Below are positions 26,289 through 35,500 of a DNA stretch of 64,000 bases, piece by piece; within the stretch, counting starts at the first letter, position 1, and each line of letters starts with the position of its first letter. Origin of the DNA: DASVWZ01 sp963708575 (GTDB lineage Bacteria > Acidobacteriota > Terriglobia > Terriglobales > Acidobacteriaceae); assembly GCA_963708575.1 (NCBI GenBank), contig CAVPTB010000007.1, forward strand, positions 310,001-374,000, in the 5' to 3' direction. A program made the position numbers and the translations under genes. The notes under the pieces were generated by a model. It had not been told where the DNA came from and did not search any database. It saw only the letters and a list, made by a program, of their open reading frames with translations.

Positions 26289-27170
26289 TTATGGGTTCGC
26301 GGCTGGCTTTTCCGCCGGTTTCTTAGCTGCGGGCATGGCAGCAGCCTTGGGTTTCCAGAAATCCGGATCCGCCTTCACCCAGTCGTCAGAGACGTAGCTC
26401 ATCCGTGGGTTGAATGCGAACAGGTTGGTCTGAGTCATTTCAATAGCTGCAGCCGACAGTTCACTGAGCTTCTTCATGCCGTCTTCACCCATCGCCGCTA
26501 CGAAGTCTTTCCCCTCAGCGAAGTTTTTGTCGATCTCCGACGCAGACTTCACGGGATTGAAGATGAGGTAAGTGTTGCCGGGGAAGCCATAGACATTCTC
26601 ATAGGCGGCCCAGTGTGCGTCGGGAATTTTCTGATAGGCAGCGGTAACCATCTTTACGATGTCGCTCCAATCCTTCTCGTGACCTGGGCGAACTTGAAAG
26701 ATGGAGATCTCGAAATAGCGCATGTGGGCAATATCAACAGCGGGACGCAGACTGTACTCCTCGTTGAAACGGAAAGTACCGCCATCGGTTTCGCTCAAGA
26801 GTTCGCCGTCTCCCGCCCAGGCGCGGTCGAGAGCAGACGACAAAGCAGCGTTCTTCTGAACAGCATGAGCATCTTTTTCCCAGGCATCAAATGATTCATA
26901 TCCGGTAAGAAAAAGCGCCCGATTCTTTCCGGAGAGCGATTCCACTGCCAGATAGTGGGTGGGCCATTTTGCGCGAGACATTGCCTGAACAAAGGCGCTC
27001 TCAGTTTTTTCGTGCGGTGTGCCGGACCTTCCCGGCTTGGTGTATTCCCGGGTAATGACCAATACTTTAGGTGGCATCATGCCGGAGTTATCTTCTCCGA
27101 CCGCCGTCCCCGACATCCCTACAGCCAGCAGGACAAAAAGCGCGAGCATCGATCCAGTAAATTTCTTCAT
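26289..27170 (-). CDS. Exported hypothetical protein, two-domain ABM-like
   Basis: A 293-aa exported protein with a signal peptide (LALFVLLAVGMSGTAVG). Two similar halves are apparent: one with VLVITREYTKPGRSG...TGYESFDAWEKD and one with MRYFEISIFQVRPGHEKDW...YLIFNPVKSASEID. Each has the length and pattern of a dimeric alpha-beta barrel, suggesting an internal duplication. The Pro/Ala/Lys-rich tail is likely unstructured. No catalytic motif seen. The fold is inferred from pattern only. Confidence 0.7.
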   Translation of the reverse strand: MKKFTGSMLALFVLLAVGMSGTAVGEDNSGMMPPKVLVITREYTKPGRSGTPHEKTESAFVQAMSRAKWPTHYLAVESLSGKNRALFLTGYESFDAWEKDAHAVQKNAALSSALDRAWAGDGELLSETDGGTFRFNEEYSLRPAVDIAHMRYFEISIFQVRPGHEKDWSDIVKMVTAAYQKIPDAHWAAYENVYGFPGNTYLIFNPVKSASEIDKNFAEGKDFVAAMGEDGMKKLSELSAAAIEMTQTNLFAFNPRMSYVSDDWVKADPDFWKPKAAAMPAAKKPAEKPAANP

Positions 27171-27380
27171 CGTTAACCTCCTAGGTCACGCAATGGATTG
27201 AACTTTTGGATACACAAGATCCAAGGGCAGCACACAGCCTGATGTTGTGTCCTGGGGTCGGGCGGACATTACGCCTGGAGGCGGAGGAAAGTCAAGACAG
27301 AGATTGATCGGTGATTCGCGCCGGGGGTGTGCCGCGGATGTAACCTGCGATGACAACGCTATTAAATCGTTTCAATTCTG

Positions 27381-27409
27381 TTGACAACTGACTCCAGTCA
27401 TAATTCAAT
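27381..27409 (+). promoter_or_regulatory. Probable promoter of the APC permease gene
   Basis: A perfect TTGACA (27381-27386) is followed after 17 bases by TTCAAT (27404-27409), four of six matches to the -10 consensus. The ATG at 27417 is only seven bases further, so transcription would begin about at the start codon. TGACT/AGTCA, an inverted repeat at 27389-27400, sits in the spacer and could be an operator. Confidence 0.45.
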
Positions 27410-27416
27410 ACGCGAG

Positions 27417-28772
27417 ATGGCAACGGCATCAACTTCTTCCCCCGTAACGGCGCGATTGCGGCGCACGCTCACGCTTTGGGACCTGATTCTCTACGGCATC
27501 ATTGTGATTCAGCCGGTCGCGCCCATGTCGGTTTTTGGCGTGCTGAGCGATCGCGGCCGCGGGCACGTGGTTACGACGATCCTGATCGCAATGGTGGCGA
27601 TGCTCTTCACAGCGATCAGTTACGGGCGCATGGCCCGGGCGTATCCGAGCGCGGGCTCGGCGTTCACTTACGTGGGACAGGAGATCAATCCCGCATTAGG
27701 GTACGTCACCGGATGGAGCATGGTGATGGATTACATGCTGAATCCCATGATCTGCATCATCTGGTGTAGCCAGCAGGCGCATGTTTTTGCACCTGGTATT
27801 CCTTATTGGGGATGGGCAATTTTCTTTTTTGCGGTATTTACCTGGCTGAATATTCAAGGGGTGAAAACTTCCGCACGTGTGAATACGGCTCTGGCCGCAG
27901 GGATGGGCGTTGTCATCACCATCTTTTTCGTGACTGCCGCCAGGTATGTGTTGGGGCATCCCCATGCCGAGGCCGGATTCTTCACGCATCCTTTTTACGA
28001 TCCGTCGATGTGGAACACTCGAGCGGTGCTCGGCGGTACGTCGATCGCGGTGTTGACCTACATTGGATTTGATGGCATCTCGACTCTTTCAGAAGAAGCG
28101 GAGAATCCGCGGCGCAATATTCTGCTGGCCACGGTCTTCACCTGCGTGGTGATTGGCGTGCTGTCGGCGATTCAGGTGTATGCCGCGCAGTTGATTTGGC
28201 CGGCCAGGGAGGCATTTCCGAACGTCGACACAGCGTTCACATTCGTAGCGGGGCGAGCCTGGGCACCGATGTTTGCGATTCTGGGGTTCACTTTGCTGGT
28301 GGCAAACTTCGGCTCTGGCATGGGCGCACAACTGGGCGCTGCGCGGTTGCTCTATGGCATGGGACGAAGTAGCGCGCTTCCGAAATCATTTTTCGGCGCG
28401 GTCGATCCCAAACGGCACGTGCCGCGAAATAACGTAATTTTTGTCGGACTCATCGCCTTGGCGGGCGCGTTTCTTATCAGCTACGGATTGGGGGCGGAGA
28501 TGTTGAACTTCGGTGCTCTGATCGCGTTCATGGGGGTGAACCTCGCGGCTTTCATGCGCTACTTTGTTCGCAGTGAGGAGAAAAAATTCACTAACTTCTT
28601 TCCGCCACTCGCTGGATTCTTCATCTGCCTGCTATTGTGGTTGAACCTGAGCCGCCCAGCGAAGATCGTGGGCGCGATCTGGATGGGCGTCGGCATTCTG
28701 TTCGGTGCGATCAAGACCCGCGGCTTCCGAGGAAACCTTATCGACTTCGAATTGCCGCCGGAAGAAGTCTAG
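27417..28772 (+). CDS. APC family amino acid permease
   Basis: A 451-aa inner membrane transporter with about 12 hydrophobic helices. The N-terminal LRRTLTLWDLILYGIIVIQP and the GFDGISTLSEEAENPRRNI segment are typical of the APC superfamily. Substrate is not predictable; amino acid or amine is usual. The frame extends to a TTG at 27381, but that codon is part of a TTGACA box, and the ATG at 27417 begins the sequence more naturally. No ribosome binding site is visible before it. Confidence 0.88.
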   Translation: MATASTSSPVTARLRRTLTLWDLILYGIIVIQPVAPMSVFGVLSDRGRGHVVTTILIAMVAMLFTAISYGRMARAYPSAGSAFTYVGQEINPALGYVTGWSMVMDYMLNPMICIIWCSQQAHVFAPGIPYWGWAIFFFAVFTWLNIQGVKTSARVNTALAAGMGVVITIFFVTAARYVLGHPHAEAGFFTHPFYDPSMWNTRAVLGGTSIAVLTYIGFDGISTLSEEAENPRRNILLATVFTCVVIGVLSAIQVYAAQLIWPAREAFPNVDTAFTFVAGRAWAPMFAILGFTLLVANFGSGMGAQLGAARLLYGMGRSSALPKSFFGAVDPKRHVPRNNVIFVGLIALAGAFLISYGLGAEMLNFGALIAFMGVNLAAFMRYFVRSEEKKFTNFFPPLAGFFICLLLWLNLSRPAKIVGAIWMGVGILFGAIKTRGFRGNLIDFELPPEEV

Positions 28773-28857
28773 AAAAACTGAGCAGTTGGTAATTTCTAAT
28801 TGGGCCATTTAAAACCAGTCGACTGCTCTCTGGCTTAATCACCCGATTCTCCATAAC

Positions 28858-31545
28858 TCATTTTTCCACGTTCCAACCACTGACTTCTACAACGGGCCTG
28901 GCCGCACCTAACTGTGATGCACGATAGGTCGCAGTTACCTCTCGCTTCTCTCCTGGAAGCAGGGAAATGTAATTGTCTTTCCAAAGCACTGGCAAAATCT
29001 CTTCACCCCCGACGCCCTTGTTCACCTTCATGCGAACGAAAAATGCCAGGCTCTGGCTCGGATTCTCCACATTCACATGGGTGACTGCTTCTTCTCCCCT
29101 GCGCTCACTGCGGTTCGTTACTTTCAGTTTTACTTTGGGAAGCCGCGAGAGCGCGTTGAAATCCGCGTAACTAAGTGTTGGCGTCGCGAACCAGGTCGAG
29201 TTCGCCCAGTCCAGTGTTTCCGGCTTGGTAGAAAGCCAGTAAAAGTTCGATCCCACCAACTTGCCGTTGCTGTCTTCCAGGCGCAGCAGCACAAAGTAGG
29301 TCGAGCTCAAGCCCTCGATTTGGGGTAAGGTGAGAATCCTGCTGGTGCTGTCGGCGGCGGCATCCAGATTTGTTTGCTGAGAAAACTTCTCGGACATGTC
29401 GACATTCAGGATTTTCGTCGTGAGCTTCAGACCTTTAGCATCCTCGTACTGGCTGCTGACCACCCAGATGGAATTGTCATCGTAACCATAGAGTGGATGC
29501 AGGGCCTCCATCGCGATTTTGGCGCCGAAATAACCTCCGCCCGGACGCAGGTAGAAGTCGTACAAATGCCAGATCATCGATGGCCAGGCATTGTTGAGCA
29601 TCCACTGAATCACGCCGGTCGAGACATATTTGTTACGTCCGTAGGCCTCGTACATCGCGCGGACGCCTTCGTATGCCATGAGCTGAGACTTCTCGGCGAA
29701 GTCTTCTACCCCGGTCGCTTTGCCGTAACGCGCGTTTAGCGCGTCTACAAACAGATGCATGTTCTTGAAATTCTCGCCGCCGGAATGGTAGTTCCACCAG
29801 TCATCAATCGGCCAGAGATGATCTTTCGGCAGGATCTCGCGAATAGTTTCGATAGGAGGTACCGCGGCTCCCATACTGGTTTCAGTGTTGAAACCGTAAG
29901 CGCCACCGCATCCGCCAGGATTGCACTCGTGCTTCGGGGAAGTGGCTGGGCTATCTTCTTCCCAATATCCCGGCGCAACGTAGTCGTAGGGTCCCGTCAT
30001 CTTTACGCCGCTTTCGCCGGTCAGCGACGTTCGTTTCGCCGTGGCGGACGAGACCACGGGATTCGGCCAGAGCAATTCTTTTTCGACCTTCAAATAAGTC
30101 TGTTCAACGTCCGGCGGCGGGGGATTGTCACTGCCGTTAAGCCAGGCCAACATGCTGGGATGGCTGCGCAAGCGATACATCTGATCGCGGATGGATTGCT
30201 CAGCGATTTGAAAATCCTGTGGCTGCCACGTCGGCCAATGTTCCCACGGCGAGCAGCAGATCCAACCAGCCATCACCAGTACGCCTTTGCGATCGGCAAG
30301 ATCGAAAAACTCCTTCGACTCAAGGTGATCTTCGAGGCGAATCGTGTTCAGGCCCATGTCCTGGACGTATCGAAAATCGTCTTCCAGGCGTTGTTGGTCC
30401 TGTCGCAGCATCATGTCGGGAGACCAACCTCCGCCGCGAATGAGAAGCTTCTTGCCGTTGATGGAGAAGACACGACGGTTGTCGGCATTCAGCTCAGAAG
30501 TGATTTCTCGAATCCCGAAGTCGGTTGTGGTCTGATCCGAGACCTTGCCGTTCGTCTCGAATTGCAGTTGCAGCTTGTAGAGATTCGGCTTACCCATCTG
30601 CGCGGGCCACCAGAGACGGGGATGATCGAAGTTGAGTTGGGGGAACTGCTCCGGAGTGAAGGTAACATCCATTGACAACCCGGCATCCAGATGAACGTCC
30701 TCTGAGAATTCAACGTTGTCGATCCTGCCTTTCAGCGTGCCGTCAACCGGTTGATTAGTGCCATTCTTCAGCAAAGCGGTAACGGTGAGATGCGCCTGGT
30801 CGGGAGAGTCGACCTTGGAAATCACTGCGGGATAGCGCACCGCCACAGGGCCACTTGTCTTAATTTCGACGCCACGAAACAGTCCCATGTCCTTATCAGG
30901 CGGCAGCGGATTCCAATCCACAAAAGTCAGGCCAAGATCATTCTCTAGCTGGGAGAAGACCTCCACCGCAAGAACGTTGGTTGCGCCGGGGCGCGCAGCT
31001 CCGGTGACGTTGAGGTCATAGGTCCGCCAAGTGCCAGCTGACTTGTCGTAGTTGGCGATTGGTTTGCCGTTGAGCCAGATGCTGGCGCGATAGTTGATGC
31101 CGGCCAAGTCGAGCCAGATCGTCTTGCCTTTAGCGCTCGGCGGCAGGGTAAATTCCTTGCGAAACCACCAGGGCACCATGAAGGGACTGTCCTGGCGCGT
31201 GGGGAAGTTCGTAAAGTTGGCGCCAATGGGGTAGGTAACGCCGGGAATGGAGCGCAGGTTCATTCCAAAGTAAGGGTCGGGATAAACCTTATGTTTGATC
31301 AAAGCCGCGAACACAGTCGTGGGCACAGAAACGTCATACCAACCAGCGGGATGAAATCTTGCGGTCGACACCTCTTCGCCGGGAGCGTCCACTTTCCGAG
31401 AGGACTGGAGCGACCAGCCGTCCCGTAGCGGAATCGCTGAGACAGAAGTACCCAAGTGGGCTTGTGCCTTGCGATCGGCTGTTTGTGAGAACGACAACGA
31501 AGAGAACGTTAAGAAAAAGAGGCAGCATAGACTGCGCTTGATCAT
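28858..31545 (-). CDS. Glycoside hydrolase family 2, exo-beta-D-glucosaminidase-like
   Basis: An 895-aa exported enzyme with a signal peptide (SLCCLFFLTFSSLSFS). It has the GH2 layout: N-terminal jelly roll (about 60-210), immunoglobulin-like domain, TIM barrel and C-terminal beta domains. The barrel motif LNGSDNPP with Asp473 and NTETSMG with Glu555 fit the acid/base and nucleophile of the CsxA exo-glucosaminidase group (Asp469, Glu541 there). Likely role: release of terminal glucosamine from chitosan oligomers; a mannosidase role is the alternative. The ATG at 31545 is preferred to the upstream frame, which lacks a signal peptide at its start. Confidence 0.85.
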   Translation of the reverse strand: MIKRSLCCLFFLTFSSLSFSQTADRKAQAHLGTSVSAIPLRDGWSLQSSRKVDAPGEEVSTARFHPAGWYDVSVPTTVFAALIKHKVYPDPYFGMNLRSIPGVTYPIGANFTNFPTRQDSPFMVPWWFRKEFTLPPSAKGKTIWLDLAGINYRASIWLNGKPIANYDKSAGTWRTYDLNVTGAARPGATNVLAVEVFSQLENDLGLTFVDWNPLPPDKDMGLFRGVEIKTSGPVAVRYPAVISKVDSPDQAHLTVTALLKNGTNQPVDGTLKGRIDNVEFSEDVHLDAGLSMDVTFTPEQFPQLNFDHPRLWWPAQMGKPNLYKLQLQFETNGKVSDQTTTDFGIREITSELNADNRRVFSINGKKLLIRGGGWSPDMMLRQDQQRLEDDFRYVQDMGLNTIRLEDHLESKEFFDLADRKGVLVMAGWICCSPWEHWPTWQPQDFQIAEQSIRDQMYRLRSHPSMLAWLNGSDNPPPPDVEQTYLKVEKELLWPNPVVSSATAKRTSLTGESGVKMTGPYDYVAPGYWEEDSPATSPKHECNPGGCGGAYGFNTETSMGAAVPPIETIREILPKDHLWPIDDWWNYHSGGENFKNMHLFVDALNARYGKATGVEDFAEKSQLMAYEGVRAMYEAYGRNKYVSTGVIQWMLNNAWPSMIWHLYDFYLRPGGGYFGAKIAMEALHPLYGYDDNSIWVVSSQYEDAKGLKLTTKILNVDMSEKFSQQTNLDAAADSTSRILTLPQIEGLSSTYFVLLRLEDSNGKLVGSNFYWLSTKPETLDWANSTWFATPTLSYADFNALSRLPKVKLKVTNRSERRGEEAVTHVNVENPSQSLAFFVRMKVNKGVGGEEILPVLWKDNYISLLPGEKREVTATYRASQLGAARPVVEVSGWNVEK

Positions 31546-31697
31546 GAAGGCCCCCGGGCCAAGACAACTCGGTGATCCTGAATACAGACTGACGTGTAAA
31601 ACTGCCAGCAGCCTTGATATCACGTTCTATTAACACGTTTCAATGGCTGATTTCTGAGGCAATAGCCAGCGGCCAGGTGCGGATCGTCTGCTTAGTT

Positions 31698-31703
31698 TAT
31701 AAT
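31698..31703 (+). promoter_or_regulatory. Possible -10 box upstream of the foldase gene
   Basis: A perfect TATAAT lies 35 bases before the start codon of the PpiD/SurA-like gene. The -35 region is not convincing. CTTGGAG precedes the start codon as ribosome binding site. Confidence 0.45.
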
Positions 31704-31738
31704 TTTCAATTCTGCCTTATTCCTTGGAGTGACAACGA

Positions 31739-33739
31739 ATGATCCGATTTTTGCAAACACCCGGGCCGATCAAGAAGGTACTTCTTGGCGGGCTGCTAAC
31801 CATCATCTGCGTGTTCATGGTGATCACGCTTGTGCCCGGCTTCGGGAGTAGCAGCTTTCTCGGCACGGGAGAGCCTAGCCGCGGGATAATCGCCACGGTA
31901 GATGGAAGCGACATTACCACGCTGGAAGTTCAGAAAGCGGCCAGGACCATGGTCGAACGCCAGTTTCCACGCGGCGGAGCCCAGGCCTCAATGCTGATTC
32001 CTTTTTTCTCGTCGCAGGCTGCAGAGCAACTTATCAACCAGCAGGTGATCTTCGCCGAGGCCCACCGCCTGGGTCTACGGGCGACGGATGCAGATGTACG
32101 AGACGAGCTTCAACATGGCCAGTACTCGCAGGTGTTTTTCCCCAACGGCAATTTCATTGGACAAGACGCATACGAGGAGAAGTTGCAACAAGCCAGCCTG
32201 ACCATCCCGGAATTCGAGAGAGAGGTCAAAGAACAGGTTCTGTTTGATAAGGTTCGGAACCTGGTCGGAGGGGCCGCGACGGTTACGGATGCGGAGATTC
32301 GCGACCAATTTCAGAAAGAGAATACCAAGGTAAAGTTCGAATACGCGGTTCTGAAGAAGGACGACATCGAGAGGAGCCTGCACCCCACCGATACGGAGTT
32401 GAAGGCCTTTTATGACAAGAACAAAGCGAACTACAACAACGCGATTCCTGAAAAACGCAAGATCAGCTACATCGTAGTGGATACGTCCAAGGTGCAGTCG
32501 CAGACGCAGATCAGCCAGGCGGATCTGCAGGCTTACTACAGCCAGCACCAGGACGAATATCGTGTGCCGGACCAGGTCAATGTGCGACACATTCTTTTCA
32601 AAACACCGCTTCCAGGACCGGATGGAAAGGTGGACCAGAAGGGTGTGGAGGCCGCTAAGCAGAAGGCACAAGACGTGTCGAAGCAGCTAAAGGCAGGTGG
32701 AAATTTTGCGGACCTGGCAAAAAAGTATTCCGAGGACAAAGACACCGGCAAGGACGGTGGATCGCTGGGATGGATCCAGCGCGGACGGTTCGGTTCTGCC
32801 GACGAAGACAAGGTCGTCTTTGGCCTGTCCAAGGGTGCAACCAGCGACGTGATTGCCACAGACTCGGGCTTCGATATTGTTCACGTTGACGACAAGCAGG
32901 ATGCGCACCTCAAGACTCTCGACGAGGTCAAGGCGCAGATCGAGCCGATTCTGAAGCAACAGAAGGCGTCGCAACAAGCCGAGGCCATCGCCAATACTTT
33001 GGTGGCCCAAGCTCGCAGCCAAGGTATCGAAAAGGCGGCAGCGGCAAAAGGGTTCCAGGTCGTGACCACTGATTTCGTTGGCCGCACGGATTCATTGCCC
33101 GGCGTGGGCACGGCTCCACAATTGATGGATTCGGTGTTCGGGGCAACCGAGAAGGCGCCTCCGGATGAAGCGGCGATTCCGCAAGGATTCGCGATTTATC
33201 AAGTGCTCGGGATCAAGCCTCCGGCAACACCAAGCTTCGAAGACATTCGCGCTCGCGTGGAGAAGGAATTCAAGGATGAACGCGCGGGAACTTTGCTCTC
33301 GCAAAAGACGCAGGAACTCTCCGATCGTGCCAAGGCGGACCACGATCTGAAAAAAGCTGCGAAAGAACTGGGCGCAGCGGTCAAGACCAGCGAATTAGTG
33401 TTGCCGGACGGACAGGTTCCGGATATCGGCTCGATGAGTGGACCGGCTTCCGTGGCCTTCACCTTGAAGCCTGGAGAGATCAGTGGTCCGATCGAGGCCG
33501 CAAATTCTGGCGTTGTACTTTCGATTCTGGAAAAGCAGGAACCTAACGAGCAGGACTTCGCGGCCAAGCGCGACGAGATCCGCAACGGGCTCATGCAGCA
33601 GCGACAGCAGCAGTTGTTCGGTATGTTTGTGGAGAATGCCCGCCAGCAAATGGAGAAGTCCGGCAAGATCAAAATCAACCAGCAAGAATTGAAGAGCCTT
33701 ACCAAGCAGCAGGGTGGAGAAGGCGAACAGGGCGAGTAA
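31739..33739 (+). CDS. Peptidylprolyl isomerase, PpiD/SurA type
   Basis: A 666-aa membrane-anchored periplasmic foldase. It has a short cytoplasmic start, one membrane helix (about 14-34, VLLGGLLTIICVFMVITLV), a SurA/PpiD-like N-terminal chaperone region, and one clear parvulin domain (about 280-390: VRHILFK, FADLAKKYSEDKDTGKDGGS, LGWIQRGRF). A degenerate second parvulin-like region may lie at about 510-640. It would help fold exported proteins. SurA-like proteins lack the anchor, so PpiD is the closer match. Single gene, followed by malQ after 125 bases. Confidence 0.88.
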   Translation: MIRFLQTPGPIKKVLLGGLLTIICVFMVITLVPGFGSSSFLGTGEPSRGIIATVDGSDITTLEVQKAARTMVERQFPRGGAQASMLIPFFSSQAAEQLINQQVIFAEAHRLGLRATDADVRDELQHGQYSQVFFPNGNFIGQDAYEEKLQQASLTIPEFEREVKEQVLFDKVRNLVGGAATVTDAEIRDQFQKENTKVKFEYAVLKKDDIERSLHPTDTELKAFYDKNKANYNNAIPEKRKISYIVVDTSKVQSQTQISQADLQAYYSQHQDEYRVPDQVNVRHILFKTPLPGPDGKVDQKGVEAAKQKAQDVSKQLKAGGNFADLAKKYSEDKDTGKDGGSLGWIQRGRFGSADEDKVVFGLSKGATSDVIATDSGFDIVHVDDKQDAHLKTLDEVKAQIEPILKQQKASQQAEAIANTLVAQARSQGIEKAAAAKGFQVVTTDFVGRTDSLPGVGTAPQLMDSVFGATEKAPPDEAAIPQGFAIYQVLGIKPPATPSFEDIRARVEKEFKDERAGTLLSQKTQELSDRAKADHDLKKAAKELGAAVKTSELVLPDGQVPDIGSMSGPASVAFTLKPGEISGPIEAANSGVVLSILEKQEPNEQDFAAKRDEIRNGLMQQRQQQLFGMFVENARQQMEKSGKIKINQQELKSLTKQQGGEGEQGE

Positions 33740-33864
33740 GAAGATTTCCCATCGCGGAATCCCTCTGTGACTCGTCCGTGGCACAAAGTTGAAACGTGTG
33801 CGCCGCGGCCCGCAGCAAACCTTAAACGATCCCAGACTGTTTCGAATTCAACGGTAGTTTTCTT

Positions 33865-35397
33865 ATGCTTCTGCCTCGCCTCACGGGAATCTTGCTTCAC
33901 CCGATCTCACTGCCGTCGCGCGGTGGTATCGGTGACTTTGGACCGGCCGCGTATGAGTTCCTTGATTTCCTCGCCTCGGCACGGCAGGGACTGTGGCAGG
34001 TGTTGCCGCTGGGCGCCCCGGCGAATGGAAATTCTCCATATTCTTCAACGTCAGCATTTGCGGGAAATCCCTTGCTGATCAGCCTGGAACGGCTGGCGGA
34101 GAGAGGATGGCTGGGGCGATCCAGCTTGGACGGCCTCCCCACGACGGTGAAGCCGATTGACTACGAAGAAGTGTGGAGGCACAAGGGACCCCCACTGGAG
34201 CAAGCTGCGGAGAAGTTCTTGAGTTCGGCTCCGGATCGTTTTCGGGAGCGCTTCGATCGCTTTACCGCTGACAATTCCTGGTGGCTGGAAGATTACGTTC
34301 TCTACGACGCATTGCGGGAACGCTACAAGAAAGCCTGTTGGAAGGAATGGCCGCGCGAACTGGCGCGCCGCGAGGCGAATGCGATGGAGAGGGCTCGCAA
34401 AGAGTTCGCCTCAGGAATGACAGTGCGCCGGGTGCTGCAGTTTTTCTTCTATGAGCAATGGCGGGCTGTCCGGGTGTACTGCGCCCAGAAATCGATCCGC
34501 GTTGTGGGTGACATCGCCATATTCGTGGACTACGACAGCGCCGACGTATGGGCGCATCGCGAGCTGTGGCGGCTAAAAGACGACCTGGAGCCGGTGGTGG
34601 TCTCGGGCGTTCCACCGGATGCATTCAGTGCCACTGGGCAGCGTTGGGGCAACCCTCTGTATGACTGGGAGGCAATGCGGGCACGCGGATACGAGTGGTG
34701 GGTGCAGCGCCTGCGCTGGGCCACCCAGACCTGCGATTTCATCCGACTGGATCACTTCCGCGGGTTTGCGCAGTTCTGGGAGATTCCAGCTCAAGACGAA
34801 ACCGCGATGAATGGACGATGGGTAGATGGCCCGCGGGACGATTTGTTCAATCGACTTTCGCAAGCGCTGGGCGGTTTGCCATTTTTTGCCGAGGACTTGG
34901 GGTTTATCACTCCCGACGTACATGCGCTGCGGGAGAATCACAAGATCCCAGGTATGGCGGTCCTGCAATTCGGATTCGGCGACCCGGGGGCTCATGCGTA
35001 TCTTCCGCACCGGCTAACGCCAGATCGCGTGGTGTACACCGGCACCCACGATAACGACACGACGCTGGGATGGTGGAACTCCTTAGCGACCGAATACGAG
35101 AAGAAGTCCGTGCTAGCCTACGTCGGCCCGGCAGAAGACGGGATCAACTGGGCCCTGATTCGGGCAGCGCAAGGGTCGCCCGCGAGTTTCTCAGTAGTTC
35201 CCGTCCAAGACGTTCTGGGATTGGGCAGTGAAGCGCGCATGAACACTCCTAGTCAGGCGCAAGGGAACTATCACTGGCGGATGCAGCCGGGATCATTGAC
35301 GCCTCAGTTGGCTGAGAAATTGGCGAATCTGGCGGAAGTCACCGATCGGCTTCCGCAGCCCTTTCATTCACCGCAGGTCGAAGAACCGTTGGCGTAA
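33865..35397 (+). CDS. malQ: 4-alpha-glucanotransferase
   Basis: A 510-aa GH77 disproportionating enzyme that transfers maltooligosaccharide units and releases glucose. Motifs: SPYSSTSAFAGNPL near residue 55, DIAIFVDYDSADVWAHRELW, the nucleophile region FIRLDHFRGF, the acid/base region FAEDLGFITPDV, and TGTHDNDTTLGW. Length is typical of bacterial MalQ. It acts in maltose and glycogen metabolism. Confidence 0.95.
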   Translation: MLLPRLTGILLHPISLPSRGGIGDFGPAAYEFLDFLASARQGLWQVLPLGAPANGNSPYSSTSAFAGNPLLISLERLAERGWLGRSSLDGLPTTVKPIDYEEVWRHKGPPLEQAAEKFLSSAPDRFRERFDRFTADNSWWLEDYVLYDALRERYKKACWKEWPRELARREANAMERARKEFASGMTVRRVLQFFFYEQWRAVRVYCAQKSIRVVGDIAIFVDYDSADVWAHRELWRLKDDLEPVVVSGVPPDAFSATGQRWGNPLYDWEAMRARGYEWWVQRLRWATQTCDFIRLDHFRGFAQFWEIPAQDETAMNGRWVDGPRDDLFNRLSQALGGLPFFAEDLGFITPDVHALRENHKIPGMAVLQFGFGDPGAHAYLPHRLTPDRVVYTGTHDNDTTLGWWNSLATEYEKKSVLAYVGPAEDGINWALIRAAQGSPASFSVVPVQDVLGLGSEARMNTPSQAQGNYHWRMQPGSLTPQLAEKLANLAEVTDRLPQPFHSPQVEEPLA

Positions 35398-35421
35398 GCT
35401 CCCGGCTCGATCTCGATCAGG

Positions 35422-35469
35422 CAAAAAAATGGGCCACGGTTTGCAATCAAAACTTGCGAATCCGTGGCC
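35422..35469 (-). terminator. Rho-independent terminator for the M13 peptidase gene
   Basis: On the minus strand GGCCACGG and CCGTGGCC form an 8-bp stem with a 22-base loop, followed by a run of seven T. It lies 32 bases after the stop of the M13 peptidase gene. Confidence 0.7.
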
Positions 35470-35500
35470 GTCGGTATTTGCACTGTTTCGACGGAACCTT

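Noticed and set aside
28780..28826. GAGCAGT and ACTGCTC around an AT-rich loop after the permease gene
   Set aside because: Loop is long and there is no T-run; could be a weak bidirectional terminator but evidence is thin.
29755..30675. A 306-codon open frame on the plus strand
   Set aside because: Antisense to the GH2 enzyme, across its catalytic residues.
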